A stretch of DNA of 64,000 bases from assembly GCF_000420405.1 (NCBI RefSeq), contig NZ_ATUW01000003.1:219357-283356 (forward strand), in the 5' to 3' direction. Shown one piece after another: positions 52,229 through 61,544 of this stretch; position 1 is the first letter of the stretch; every line of letters starts with the position of its first letter. A program made the position numbers and the translations under genes. The stretch comes from Winkia neuii subsp. neuii DSM 8576 (GTDB lineage: Bacteria; Actinomycetota; Actinomycetes; Actinomycetales; Actinomycetaceae). The notes beneath the pieces were generated by a model. The model had not been told where the DNA came from. It ran no database searches and saw only the letters and a list, made by a program, of their open reading frames with translations.

Positions 52229-52843
52229 TTACGCGTTAGTTTTTGCTGGCACTTGCGCGGGTCGGATCATTGCGTAGACGCGAATTCCTGGCAAAGTATC
52301 CACGTCAGCAACTGTTTCAAAGCCGAAACGCTTGTAGAGGCGCTGACTGGCGGGGGTTGTAGATTCCAAAAATACAGGGGTGGGGTTGGAATCTATTAGG
52401 TCGAGGCGGTGGCGCAATAGCTTGGAGCCCACCCCTTTGCCGCGAGCCGCCGGGGAGGCCGCTAGGGTGCGCAGGTACCAGTGTTTTTCGCGAGGGCGGA
52501 AGGCTTCTACCTTCTGCTCGTGGAAGCGTTCGCGGCGCCCGTTTGGGGTAAGCCTTTCGAAGAGGTCGAGTAGAGTGTTGCGTACTTTGTTTACTTTCCC
52601 GTTCGGAGATTGTGAGGTGAGCGCGCCAATTACCCGCCCTGTCTGCTGGTCTATGGCCACGTCCAAAGTAGAGATGTAGCCGATCTTTAAACCTAGCGTT
52701 ACATCGGCGGCCATTAGCTTGCGGCAGGCCTTTTCGCTGGGAAACATGGCCCTACAGGAGGGATCGTTAGCGAAAGCATCTGCGAAAATCTGTGCGGCTT
52801 GTTGAATTTGCTCGTTATTTCTTGCTTCTTGGATGCGAACCAA
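52229..52843 (-). CDS. GNAT-family N-acetyltransferase
   Basis: A 204-residue acetyl-CoA-dependent transferase. The acetyl-CoA pocket motif is ASPAARGKGVGSKLL (R/QxxGxG), preceded by the strand WYLRTLA and followed by the typical STTPASQRLYKRFGFE. The substrate is unknown. The start is TTG 52843 with AGGA about ten bases upstream; a few residues of doubt remain. It lies 113 bases upstream of clpC on the same strand and may share a transcript, without a clear functional link. Confidence 0.88.
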   Translation of the reverse strand: MVRIQEARNNEQIQQAAQIFADAFANDPSCRAMFPSEKACRKLMAADVTLGLKIGYISTLDVAIDQQTGRVIGALTSQSPNGKVNKVRNTLLDLFERLTPNGRRERFHEQKVEAFRPREKHWYLRTLAASPAARGKGVGSKLLRHRLDLIDSNPTPVFLESTTPASQRLYKRFGFETVADVDTLPGIRVYAMIRPAQVPAKTNA

Positions 52844-53103
52844 TTTCTATTATTCCTACCATTTCTTTTCTATCCGCATAACAAATCTATCAAAGCGCCA
52901 TAAAAACGCAAGACTTTGTAGGGCGAATCACCTCGCCATGGAAGGCTTTTGCCGCAAAATAACGCTAGCGTGCGGGCTCTTGGGCGGCAGTAAACTATAA
53001 GCCACCCTATTTTCCCTGCGCCGTTACTATATTTTTTCTCCGCCACTTTCGAAGTTATTTAGAAATAAAAATGTCAAAGTAAAAGTTAGATTTTGCAGAT
53101 TTA
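52844..53103. other. AT-rich intergenic region downstream of the EssC-like gene
   Basis: 260 bases that are clearly richer in A and T than the surrounding genes. A short stem GGCGA/TCGCC is present near 52923-52938. I see no gene, strong terminator or repeat. It separates the secretion-like locus from the housekeeping genes and would carry the GNAT promoter. Confidence 0.5.
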
Positions 53104-56100
53104 TTATGTCGCGCACTGCACCAAAGTTGGGATGCCGCTGAGGCACATATATCCCCGCGCCGTAGTCAAAGCGACCGGGGACCGCCTAGGTATTTTTACG
53201 CCAAGCAATTCCCCGTCGTAATCGACATTGGGCTGCAACAATATGCCCAGGCGAGAGCGTCTGATCTGCTTGTTCCAATGCCCATAATTGGAACGCAGGT
53301 CGTCGGCCCTGCCCGCAACTACAAAATGCAAGAAGGGGCCTGGATTTTTTACTAGCCCTTCCAGCTGCGCACCCGCAGGATCTAATTGTTCAGCGTCGTC
53401 AACTAAAACAAATGTGGGAATAGTTTTCCCAAGTAGGTTTGCCCAAAGCTCCCCACAACTGGCAAATGGGTAGAAACCGTCTAGTTTAGCTTGGGCCAAC
53501 GGCGTCCGTCTGCCCCCAACTCCATATATTCGCCCCGGTATGCCCAACTTGTCGAAGCCTTCCCGAATCCCTTGCGCCACCGTGAGCAGCACGGAAGATT
53601 TGCCGCTTCTGGGAGGGCCAGCAATCAACGCGTGTTCGCCCTCGTACATCTGTAGGCAAGATACAGACATGTCCTCTTCGGCTATGCCGATAGGGATTCG
53701 GTACGGCTCCGTTGCCAGATCGACGGAGCCCACTACCTGATCTTTAGAGACGCGGTGTGGCAGGGCCCCAACAGCTTGTAGCTTTGCAGAATTGGGCCAC
53801 CGGCTGGAAATGCTTGCTACTGCTTGCTCGATTGGCTCAGGATACCTTGCTATTTGCGTCTGCAAACCATTTTCGGCTAGCACGCACCTACCAGGCACTT
53901 TGGAGGGAATTTGCTCCCTGCCTATGCCGCCAAAAGAATAGTCGTATGGATCCGCAAGTTGAAATAGCCATTTTTGCGTAGTCACGTCGTCGATTGCGCT
54001 TGGCACAGCTTTTATTCTGGAGGTGCCCAGCGCAAAATGTATGCCTAACGCTTGCCCGTCGGCATACACCCTGTATAGGAGGTCGAGCAGCTCCAGGCCC
54101 ACGTAGTCGGAAAACTCTTCCCGCAAGGCAGCCAGTCCATCCAGAATTACTACCAGTTTGCGCCCCGCAGGTTCCCGTTTCCGCTCCGTCAACTCGCGCG
54201 CCAAATATTTTATGAACCGTTCACGCATCTCTCCTGCGGCAGCGCCAGGGCCCACGTATGCCACCGTGTGAGGCAATTTTGCCAACGGTTGCAACTGCCC
54301 CGCCCCCATGTCCAAGACCGCCAGGTCTAGCTCTTCCGGGCTGTGCTGAGCACACAGGCTCAAAGCAATAGAGCTGAGGGCTGTGGTGATCCCTGATCCG
54401 GGAATTCCCGCCAACAAAACATTGCCTCGATCCATGTCCCAGCTGGCAGGGATCTGTCTCTGTCGATCCGGGTCATCCGACAGGCCAATGCTAAGATTGC
54501 CATTTGTAAGGGAGCCAATCGCAACTTCACCGGACTGACCTTTATCTATAGGTAGCCTTAAATTCGCTTCTAAAGCCGGAGGCCACACGGGTCTGGGCCT
54601 AGCATAACCGCCCTGCCTGGCAGCCTCGCCAATAGTTTCTATTAGCCGTTCCAGATCGTTGCTTGTCTGCTCGGCGGGACTGTCGGGCTCGCCCAATGCA
54701 ACATCCACACCGAAGGCAAAATCGGCAAAAATTAGCTCCTCTTGCCCTCTGCCTCCGGTAGTGCCCGTAGAGAGAGCTGTTTGTATGGGGGTTATGTCGC
54801 CCTCGCCCAACTTTACGTAGGCGCGTCCGCGTTGGGTACGGTCAATAGTAGATGCCGAAGGGGTGCCGATTACATAGTTCGAATCGTCGCGGCTTTGCAC
54901 GCGCAGAGCAACGCGCAGGTTGGTGTTAGCCAAAATATCTTCGTTTACTACCCCTGCCGGACGCTGAGTTGCCAACACCATGTGTACCCCTAGCGTTCTG
55001 CCAACTGCAGCAATGCTCACCAAGGAAGACAGCACATCGGGGTATTCTTTAGCCAGCTGCGCAAATTCGTCCACTACCAACACTAGGCGCGGCATAGGCT
55101 GGGCAGGGTTAGTTGCTAGGTAGGCGTCCAGGTTGTCTATCCCCTCCCCAGCAGCCGCGAACACTTCTTGCCTGTAGCGCATTTCTGCCTCCAAGGCGCG
55201 GATCGCCCTGTTTGCCAGCTGCTGGTCCAGGTTCGAAACGGTACCTATGGTGTGCGGCAGTGCCTCACAAGTTTTGAAGGCCGCCCCACCCTTGAAATCG
55301 ATCAGGATGAACGTCAGGTGGTCCGGATCGATGCGAGCTGCCAGAGAGGCCACGAGTGTACGCAAGAACTCCGACTTGCCCGAGCCGGTAGTTCCCCCTA
55401 CCAGGCCGTGGGGGCCGTCGCGCACCAGATCCAAGGCAAAACTACCTTCTTCTGATACCCCAACCGGCGCACCTACCCCAGCATTGGTTTTCCAGTCCGC
55501 CAGAATCTTCGCGGCGTCTAAGGTGCCGGGCGCCAACAGCGAAAGTAAATTTACTACCTGCGGCAAAGTCCCACCTGGCAGAGCCAGTTCGGGATCTTCA
55601 AAATGCGCTAGGTTGCGTGCACATTGTTCAGCAACGTCAGCTCTGATGCCGGCTAGCAGTACGTCCTCTTGAATAGATAGGTCGGCGGGATGAAATACCT
55701 GTGCACTGGCATCTTCGCCCACGCGCACTATCGCCGTACATGCTGCAGGTAGGGCACGTTCAGTCGCTGCAATGACAATTCCCGATACTGCCGTTTCGGC
55801 CTTTGCGAAATAGGCCTGGTCTTTATTGCGTCCGTGCCCAAGTAACTCTCGAACTGGCGCTTCGCGCCCTTCGAGTAGCGCCTCAGAGTCTACTAGCGCC
55901 AACACTGTAGGGGTGGCGAACGCCGAGGAATTCTCTAGTATTGCGCGGGCTAAAGATTCGCTGCGCTCCCTGTTACTTGAAGCCCATTGGGTATAGCCGC
56001 CACCGACGTGTCTGCGCAGGTGGGGAAGCCATTTTGCCCATTGCCACGCTTCTTCGCGTCCGCGCTCGCAAAAAATGGCAACACTTAGATCAGCTGGCCC

Positions 56101-57333
56101 GGCATGCACGGTGGCCTGCAGCAGCAGGGAGCGAGCAACTGCCAGGCAGTCGTTTCTTGGGCCTACGATCCCAACTACTCCACCCCCAGTTAGTTCCACC
56201 CCCACGGGGGCTGCGGGAATTGTGACCTGCTCCAGCACCTGCTTGATCTCAGGTTCTAATTTGGTGGTGCTGGCCTTCACTACCTGCGGTTTCCATTTCA
56301 GATCTGCTATCCCCAGGTGCACGGCTAGGAAATCCTTGGCGTCGGCGCGTCTTTGCCAGAGGCGCACTGAGGGCTGGCAGGCCCTCCAGATCATCCAAGC
56401 CGGATCTGGGAGCTGTTGCCACAGGCGTTTTCGTTGACTGGCTACGGCCTCCTCTATTTCAGTTTTGAACTGGAGCATAGATTTTCCAAAGCGCCCAGTT
56501 TCTTCTCGCGCGTTCTTCTTAGCTCTGCGCTTTTGCTCTACCCACGTTGCCACCGCCAGTACGGGGCTCAACAGTGCAATCATGCCGTATCTGGCGTTTC
56601 CCATCAGCACCATCAGAGCTACCGCCATTATGAGCGGAGCCAGAAAGCTTGCCCAACTAAACTTTGCTGCCTCCGGCGGCTGTTTGCGTTCGGGCTGTTC
56701 AATTGCCTCCGGTTCTGGAGCTCTTCCCGGTCTTGGCGGCCGGTTGAATGGAACCGTGCCCTCGGCACTTATGTTGTGTTGGCTGCCTGGCTTCGGAACG
56801 GCTGCTTCTGCCTGCCTTTCCCGGATTACCAGGCTGATTCCCCCGGCAGTAACTACCGCCGTAGTTGTTACTAGTTCGCCCTCTTGGGAAACTGCCACCC
56901 CGTCCAGATACGTCCCGTTGGCAGAATCCATATCGAAAACGCGCACCCCTTCCCCTTCTGGGACTAGGGCAGCATGAATCCAAGAAGTTGAGGGCGAGTA
57001 GCTTCTAATGTGCGATTCCGGCGCCCTACCAACTATTAGCTTGCCGGTAACCGCAATGCGCGCACCAGCGGCCAATCCTCCAGAAAGCAGCACTTCCCAC
57101 CTACTCGGAAGAGGGTTTCGGGGCTGCTTATCGCTAATGAGCGAACCATCTAGCAGCGGTAGATCGGCAAGTTTCGTTGCAGCACCTACTTCCGCCCCAT
57201 CCAAGTACAGGGGGTGGCCACTGATTTGGATTGAGTGCGTCTGCCGTATTAGCTCCGCCAGGGTTTTCGTAGCTGGCGCCTTTTGCAGAATGATTGTTCG
57301 GGAATAATCCGAAACGTCAATCAGTAGCCGCAT
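53104..57333 (-). CDS. FHA-domain FtsK/SpoIIIE ATPase (EssC/EccC-like)
   Basis: A 1409-residue membrane ATPase resembling the motor of type VII secretion systems. Residues 1-70 form a small N-terminal domain. An FHA domain follows (about 95-160) with conserved G102, R103, S115, H120 and N139-G140, able to bind phosphothreonine. Two membrane helices lie near 230-270. Three FtsK-type ATPase domains come next: P-loop 1 TTGSGKS near 648 with Walker B VVDEF; domain 2 near 975 reads GIPGSGITT, losing the Lys, with Walker B VILDG; domain 3 near 1238 has GPPRSGKSS with LVDDA. The order and length match EssC. It is the last gene of a tight minus-strand trio and probably receives signals from the divergent Ser/Thr kinase through its FHA domain. 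Confidence 0.88.
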   Translation of the reverse strand: MRLLIDVSDYSRTIILQKAPATKTLAELIRQTHSIQISGHPLYLDGAEVGAATKLADLPLLDGSLISDKQPRNPLPSRWEVLLSGGLAAGARIAVTGKLIVGRAPESHIRSYSPSTSWIHAALVPEGEGVRVFDMDSANGTYLDGVAVSQEGELVTTTAVVTAGGISLVIRERQAEAAVPKPGSQHNISAEGTVPFNRPPRPGRAPEPEAIEQPERKQPPEAAKFSWASFLAPLIMAVALMVLMGNARYGMIALLSPVLAVATWVEQKRRAKKNAREETGRFGKSMLQFKTEIEEAVASQRKRLWQQLPDPAWMIWRACQPSVRLWQRRADAKDFLAVHLGIADLKWKPQVVKASTTKLEPEIKQVLEQVTIPAAPVGVELTGGGVVGIVGPRNDCLAVARSLLLQATVHAGPADLSVAIFCERGREEAWQWAKWLPHLRRHVGGGYTQWASSNRERSESLARAILENSSAFATPTVLALVDSEALLEGREAPVRELLGHGRNKDQAYFAKAETAVSGIVIAATERALPAACTAIVRVGEDASAQVFHPADLSIQEDVLLAGIRADVAEQCARNLAHFEDPELALPGGTLPQVVNLLSLLAPGTLDAAKILADWKTNAGVGAPVGVSEEGSFALDLVRDGPHGLVGGTTGSGKSEFLRTLVASLAARIDPDHLTFILIDFKGGAAFKTCEALPHTIGTVSNLDQQLANRAIRALEAEMRYRQEVFAAAGEGIDNLDAYLATNPAQPMPRLVLVVDEFAQLAKEYPDVLSSLVSIAAVGRTLGVHMVLATQRPAGVVNEDILANTNLRVALRVQSRDDSNYVIGTPSASTIDRTQRGRAYVKLGEGDITPIQTALSTGTTGGRGQEELIFADFAFGVDVALGEPDSPAEQTSNDLERLIETIGEAARQGGYARPRPVWPPALEANLRLPIDKGQSGEVAIGSLTNGNLSIGLSDDPDRQRQIPASWDMDRGNVLLAGIPGSGITTALSSIALSLCAQHSPEELDLAVLDMGAGQLQPLAKLPHTVAYVGPGAAAGEMRERFIKYLARELTERKREPAGRKLVVILDGLAALREEFSDYVGLELLDLLYRVYADGQALGIHFALGTSRIKAVPSAIDDVTTQKWLFQLADPYDYSFGGIGREQIPSKVPGRCVLAENGLQTQIARYPEPIEQAVASISSRWPNSAKLQAVGALPHRVSKDQVVGSVDLATEPYRIPIGIAEEDMSVSCLQMYEGEHALIAGPPRSGKSSVLLTVAQGIREGFDKLGIPGRIYGVGGRRTPLAQAKLDGFYPFASCGELWANLLGKTIPTFVLVDDAEQLDPAGAQLEGLVKNPGPFLHFVVAGRADDLRSNYGHWNKQIRRSRLGILLQPNVDYDGELLGVKIPRRSPVALTTARGYMCLSGIPTLVQCAT

Positions 57334-57343
57334 AGGTGATTTC

Positions 57344-58603
57344 TTACTTTTGCGCTTCGGTTAGATCAAACCAGTACAGGCGCTGGGGAGCATTTTCGCG
57401 AACCCCGGGACTTTGCACGGTGGAAACAAGCGGCTTCGGCTCGTCCGCTATCTGAATTTGCCCGTTAGAGACGCTCATGTCTCCACTTACCAATCCGTCT
57501 TCGGTGGATAGTTCTAAGTCATTTAGAGATTTTGCTACGTCCTCAGGATCTACAGAACCAGCTTTTCCGGCAGCAGCTACCACAGCAATAAGGCCGTCGT
57601 GGGATATTCCGTCGGCTCTACCGGCTGCCTTCGAAAACTCTTCTTTACCTAGACTGTCTTTGATCTGTGGGTCGCTTGCGTACTGATTGAGCGCCGTGAA
57701 GAATGTCGCTGCTGACTCCCCTTTGGCGCCACCTTGCAGCGTAGCCATGTCAACATTTTCGATTCCTACGCCGTATAGATTCGCGTATAAAGAACCTTTT
57801 TCGGCCAGTTTGGATTCGAAGGCTTCGTTAGCCGTAACAGCAGGTATTACGATTGGGACATTTAGCTTTTCCCCCTGAAAGGCGGCAATAAGCTCCGCCT
57901 GCGAAAGCGGGTCCCCTACCACTACAGCTGCCCCAATTGAATGCCCAGCTTTAGCCTCTTGGGCTAGTTGATGCACCACCTGTACTTTGTCGGCCTCGCC
58001 GGCAGCCTGGACTTTACGAAATTTGAGCCCTAGGTCGCCCTCGCCAGCATCCACAACAACAATCTGGCGCAAGCCTGCGAGTTCTATAATCTTGCGAACC
58101 CCTTTAGCCTCTTCTGCGAGGTCGGGAACCATGCTGAAGCTAGTAGCGGCGGCCGGCTCGCTCCCCCCATAGGGGAAAATTGCGGCAATTCCATCCTTTT
58201 CTGCCTGCCTAGAGATGTATTTGGCATGCGCTCCGGAAGTACCCACAATTATTGCCGCCGCCCCCTGCTCCTTTAGGATGTCTACGGCTTCTTTCGCCCC
58301 CTCTTGTGAGCCCTTGTCATTGGCTGACAGCAAGGTCACTTCCGTATTAGCGGCGCGCAACCGCTCTTTCGCAACTACAACTCCCTGGACGGCATTCCTA
58401 TACCCGTTTCCTTGCCTTGGATCGTCAGTCAAGCTGACGATCACGCCCACTTTTATCTTCTTCGGTGCGTTAGAAAGGCTGATTTCAAGAGGCTGTGTAG
58501 CGCTTTCGTGCCCGGTGCCTTTACTGGACGTGACAACAGCTGCTGCGATCAATGCGGCTAATACAATAACAACGCCAACTGCAGCTATGACCTTCTTATT
58601 CAT
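57344..58603 (-). CDS. Membrane-anchored periplasmic-binding-protein-like receptor
   Basis: A 419-residue protein with one N-terminal hydrophobic segment (about 4-26, VIAAVGVVIVLAALIAAAVV) and no lipobox, so it is anchored or secreted. The rest is a type I periplasmic-binding fold, as in LivJ/branched-chain amino acid receptors: KVGVIVSLTDDPRQGNG, AAIIVGTSGAHAKYIS, AAIFPYGGSEPAA, and DGLIAVVAAAGKAGSVDPEDV. No ABC permease or ATPase genes accompany it. It starts right after the stop of the upstream gene (58604) and lies ten bases before the EssC-like gene, so it probably works with that machine as an outside sensor or scaffold. The ligand is unknown. Confidence 0.82.
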   Translation of the reverse strand: MNKKVIAAVGVVIVLAALIAAAVVTSSKGTGHESATQPLEISLSNAPKKIKVGVIVSLTDDPRQGNGYRNAVQGVVVAKERLRAANTEVTLLSANDKGSQEGAKEAVDILKEQGAAAIIVGTSGAHAKYISRQAEKDGIAAIFPYGGSEPAAATSFSMVPDLAEEAKGVRKIIELAGLRQIVVVDAGEGDLGLKFRKVQAAGEADKVQVVHQLAQEAKAGHSIGAAVVVGDPLSQAELIAAFQGEKLNVPIVIPAVTANEAFESKLAEKGSLYANLYGVGIENVDMATLQGGAKGESAATFFTALNQYASDPQIKDSLGKEEFSKAAGRADGISHDGLIAVVAAAGKAGSVDPEDVAKSLNDLELSTEDGLVSGDMSVSNGQIQIADEPKPLVSTVQSPGVRENAPQRLYWFDLTEAQK

Positions 58604-61378
58604 TTAGTTCGCCTCAATCGAGAAGTTGTAGACGCTGGTTACTTCGCCTGAGAAATTTTTCTGGTTGGGGAATGGGGTGAGTTCTCGCCGAGCTTTTGCG
58701 CCCGCGCGGGTCTGTGCGGCTCGCAAAAGGCTGCCTTCTAAATTTTCACTTTGCACGTTCTGGTAAGCAGTTGATTTCCTGGTGGCATCTGCAACCTGGT
58801 AGTTCGCTGTTGCCGTGCCCGCAACATTGGAGGCCATGGTTCCTAGTAGCCCAGAACCGTGGACCTTAGACGAGCCCAGGTCTAGGAGCACTTTCGAAAT
58901 GTCTCCAACCAGCATCGCGGAGGTAGCTTGCATATCGCGATTTGAGGCGGCCACTGACTGCTCAATCAGGCTGACATTTTGCGCAACCTGGTCTGTGCCG
59001 CTCTTTGCTAGCTTATGGCTGGTTGCAGTCAGGTTGCCGTTGGCATTGGTAACCATTTGGCGCCCATTCGAGGTGATGTCCGCCGCCGTATCTTGCAGTC
59101 CAGCGGAGGTGGTAGACAAAATGTTATACATCTGCTCTGCCGCCAACATGGTTTGCGATCTTACGGTTCGGATGGCCGGATCTATAGAACTGTCCGTACT
59201 TTCGGCAATCTGTTCCGTAGTGTGCGCTAGCAGTTCCCCCACTCGCTTCGCTGCGCTTTGCCGCTGCCAATTTACGGTAGTTACGAATCCAGCTAAAGAG
59301 GTTCTGCGCATATTCAGCTTGCTCACTGCTCCTCGCAGGGCTGCAATATTTTCCCCTAGCTCCCCGTTTGCCTTATCGGAATCGTCGTTTAGTTCTTTTA
59401 GCTTCGTTTTTGCCTCCGACAGGGAGCTGGCTACTAGATCAATTTGGGTGGCCAGGCCACTTTCTGTATTGTCCAGGTCGCTGCTTTCGGCTAAGAGTTG
59501 CCACTCATTTTGCTGCTGCTCGGCGATTGTCTCTAACGATTGCCCGCTCTTTCCTTTGTGTATGAGCAGGGGCCGCCCTTTTGCGTCTATTTGGTTGCCA
59601 CAGGCACGTTCACTCAGGTAGCGCAACAGGCGGTCAGATTGGATGCGCGAAAGCGGTCCGTCACCGACTTCGGTGCTGTTCTCAGCATCTTCCCCCGGCA
59701 ACACTGCGCCGTCGGTTAGCTTGCATATTTCTTCGCGCAGCTCGCCAACCTGGGTGTGTGCGTTGCCCGCATTTTCCGCCTGTTTTACCGCTTTTTCGTG
59801 CAGGGCGTTAAAGTAGCCCCTTAGATCTTCGAGGTTATGTTCTGCCCCAACTATGGCACTTTTTATTGGCCCCGAACGGGCGTGCAGTTTTGCTACAGGA
59901 TCTGAAAGACTCAATTGCTCCAGTCGATCGCCTACCTGATCGACGCTGTCCGATAAATCTTTCATTGCAGCCACAGAATCTGCACCGGTGCGCGGATCTA
60001 GGGCAGCCAGAGCAGCGTTTCCGTTCTGTTCAAACCCAGTGGCTATTTTACGTAGTCTTCCCTTTGAATCAGTCAGCATACAAGATACCGATTCTGGTGC
60101 TGATTCGCAGGCTTCAGCGGTGGGATTTTCAGGGCCCACCAGTTCTAGGAAGGCCTGCCTTGTAGTTTCTTTGCAAGATTGCGCGGCTGAAGCAAACTCA
60201 TCTAGCTGCGCACTTACCGCTTGTAGGTTGGAAAACAGCGAACGAGGCTCCCTCTGCTCGTCCACTGTTACAGCACACCCTTCACTGTCTACGCGCCGGA
60301 CCGGTTTCGCTTCTTCTGGGTTTCCAAGTAAATTGCGAATCTCTGCTAGGGAAGAACCTAGCTGAGCATTAAACCCATCTTGGGCACCCGATAGGGATTG
60401 TTTCAGCCCCTGCCCCATTGTTTCGGTAGAGGAAATCATGGACTTAGCAGATTCGACAAGATGGTCATTTGACGCCTTTAGGTCGCCAATAGTTTTTGCC
60501 CCAATGGCGTTTGCCGACTGGCTCAATGATTGTCTGGCCGCCGATATGGTGTCCCCCGCCTGGGCAAGCGTGCCGTTGAGTTCAGCTAGCATCTCGACGG
60601 TGTTATTTACCGTTTTGAATTCGGTGGATTTAGCCGGGTCGAATGTGGATTCTAGGAGACTATTTATAGACGGGTCAGTTACGATTCCGGGCTGAACGTT
60701 AATTTCTAGATCGGGAACTTCGAAGTCTTTGGCGTTTACTACAAACTGCAATTTTGTTGAGGCAGACAGCTGAGGGGGAGCCAAAACACTCGCCCACTGC
60801 ACTGCTGCCTTTCCGGACTCGTCCTGGCTCAAAACCCCGTTAGTACCGCCTTTGCCGCCGCGCTCAGGCATAACTACCCGTTCTGGGGAAAAGTCTGCTT
60901 TGGCCGCTGCAACCACAGTCAAGGGGACTCCAACCAAATCAGTTCGCGAGTGCGCTGCACCTGCAGAATCGAAGTGCAAGGTCTTCGGCCTCACTAATAA
61001 ATTTTGCACCGATATATCGATCTCTACGCGCCCGTTTGTACCTTCTAGGTCTCGTAGATTTGTTCCCACCTTGCCGTCGTGCTTATAGGCTACTTTCACT
61101 CTGACGGGCAAATCAATGGCAGCTTTCGACGGATCGAAGGAATGGCTGCCTACTGCCTGCCCATTTTTCTTTGCGGAGCTCAGTTCCGAACTAGCGATGG
61201 AACGGACTGCCCCATTTGACCCCACTGAAACACTTACTGACTGCAACATTTGCTCTTTTGGAGTCGGCGCTTCTGCTGCCATCGCCGGGTAGGTCAGCGC
61301 AGGCAGTGCAACGGCTACAGCAGCCGCTGTAGCGAGGGCCAGTTTCGCGATAGTCCATCTAGGTTTTAGGGGCAACAT
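58604..61378 (-). CDS. Large secreted helical/coiled-coil protein of unknown function
   Basis: A 924-residue exported protein. I chose ATG 61378 because it begins a normal signal peptide (ending near YPAMA-AEAP); the frame is open 21 codons further up. Residues about 30-260 form a beta-rich domain with segments VRVKVAYKHDGK and NGRVEIDISVQNL, which recall the outer domains of YhgE/EsaA-like membrane proteins. Residues about 270-880 are mostly long helices rich in Ala, Ser, Gln and Glu, with at least seven Cys (EGCAV, QSCKE, EACES, SCMLT, EEICKL, RACGN). No C-terminal membrane helix or sorting signal is seen. First gene of the trio with the receptor-like and EssC-like genes; EsaA-like function is inference. 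Confidence 0.78.
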   Translation of the reverse strand: MLPLKPRWTIAKLALATAAAVAVALPALTYPAMAAEAPTPKEQMLQSVSVSVGSNGAVRSIASSELSSAKKNGQAVGSHSFDPSKAAIDLPVRVKVAYKHDGKVGTNLRDLEGTNGRVEIDISVQNLLVRPKTLHFDSAGAAHSRTDLVGVPLTVVAAAKADFSPERVVMPERGGKGGTNGVLSQDESGKAAVQWASVLAPPQLSASTKLQFVVNAKDFEVPDLEINVQPGIVTDPSINSLLESTFDPAKSTEFKTVNNTVEMLAELNGTLAQAGDTISAARQSLSQSANAIGAKTIGDLKASNDHLVESAKSMISSTETMGQGLKQSLSGAQDGFNAQLGSSLAEIRNLLGNPEEAKPVRRVDSEGCAVTVDEQREPRSLFSNLQAVSAQLDEFASAAQSCKETTRQAFLELVGPENPTAEACESAPESVSCMLTDSKGRLRKIATGFEQNGNAALAALDPRTGADSVAAMKDLSDSVDQVGDRLEQLSLSDPVAKLHARSGPIKSAIVGAEHNLEDLRGYFNALHEKAVKQAENAGNAHTQVGELREEICKLTDGAVLPGEDAENSTEVGDGPLSRIQSDRLLRYLSERACGNQIDAKGRPLLIHKGKSGQSLETIAEQQQNEWQLLAESSDLDNTESGLATQIDLVASSLSEAKTKLKELNDDSDKANGELGENIAALRGAVSKLNMRRTSLAGFVTTVNWQRQSAAKRVGELLAHTTEQIAESTDSSIDPAIRTVRSQTMLAAEQMYNILSTTSAGLQDTAADITSNGRQMVTNANGNLTATSHKLAKSGTDQVAQNVSLIEQSVAASNRDMQATSAMLVGDISKVLLDLGSSKVHGSGLLGTMASNVAGTATANYQVADATRKSTAYQNVQSENLEGSLLRAAQTRAGAKARRELTPFPNQKNFSGEVTSVYNFSIEAN

Positions 61379-61544
61379 CTGCAGTTTTCTTTCCGTCGGG
61401 TGCCATCCAGGCGAAAGGATACAGCATGCAGAAGTGGACAAACAACACTAAAGCATCTTCCAATTGACGCAATATATTGGGATAGAGTCACTACCGTGCA
61501 CTACCATGAAGCTATCTTCGTTGTCATACGCGCCAGGAGGAGAG

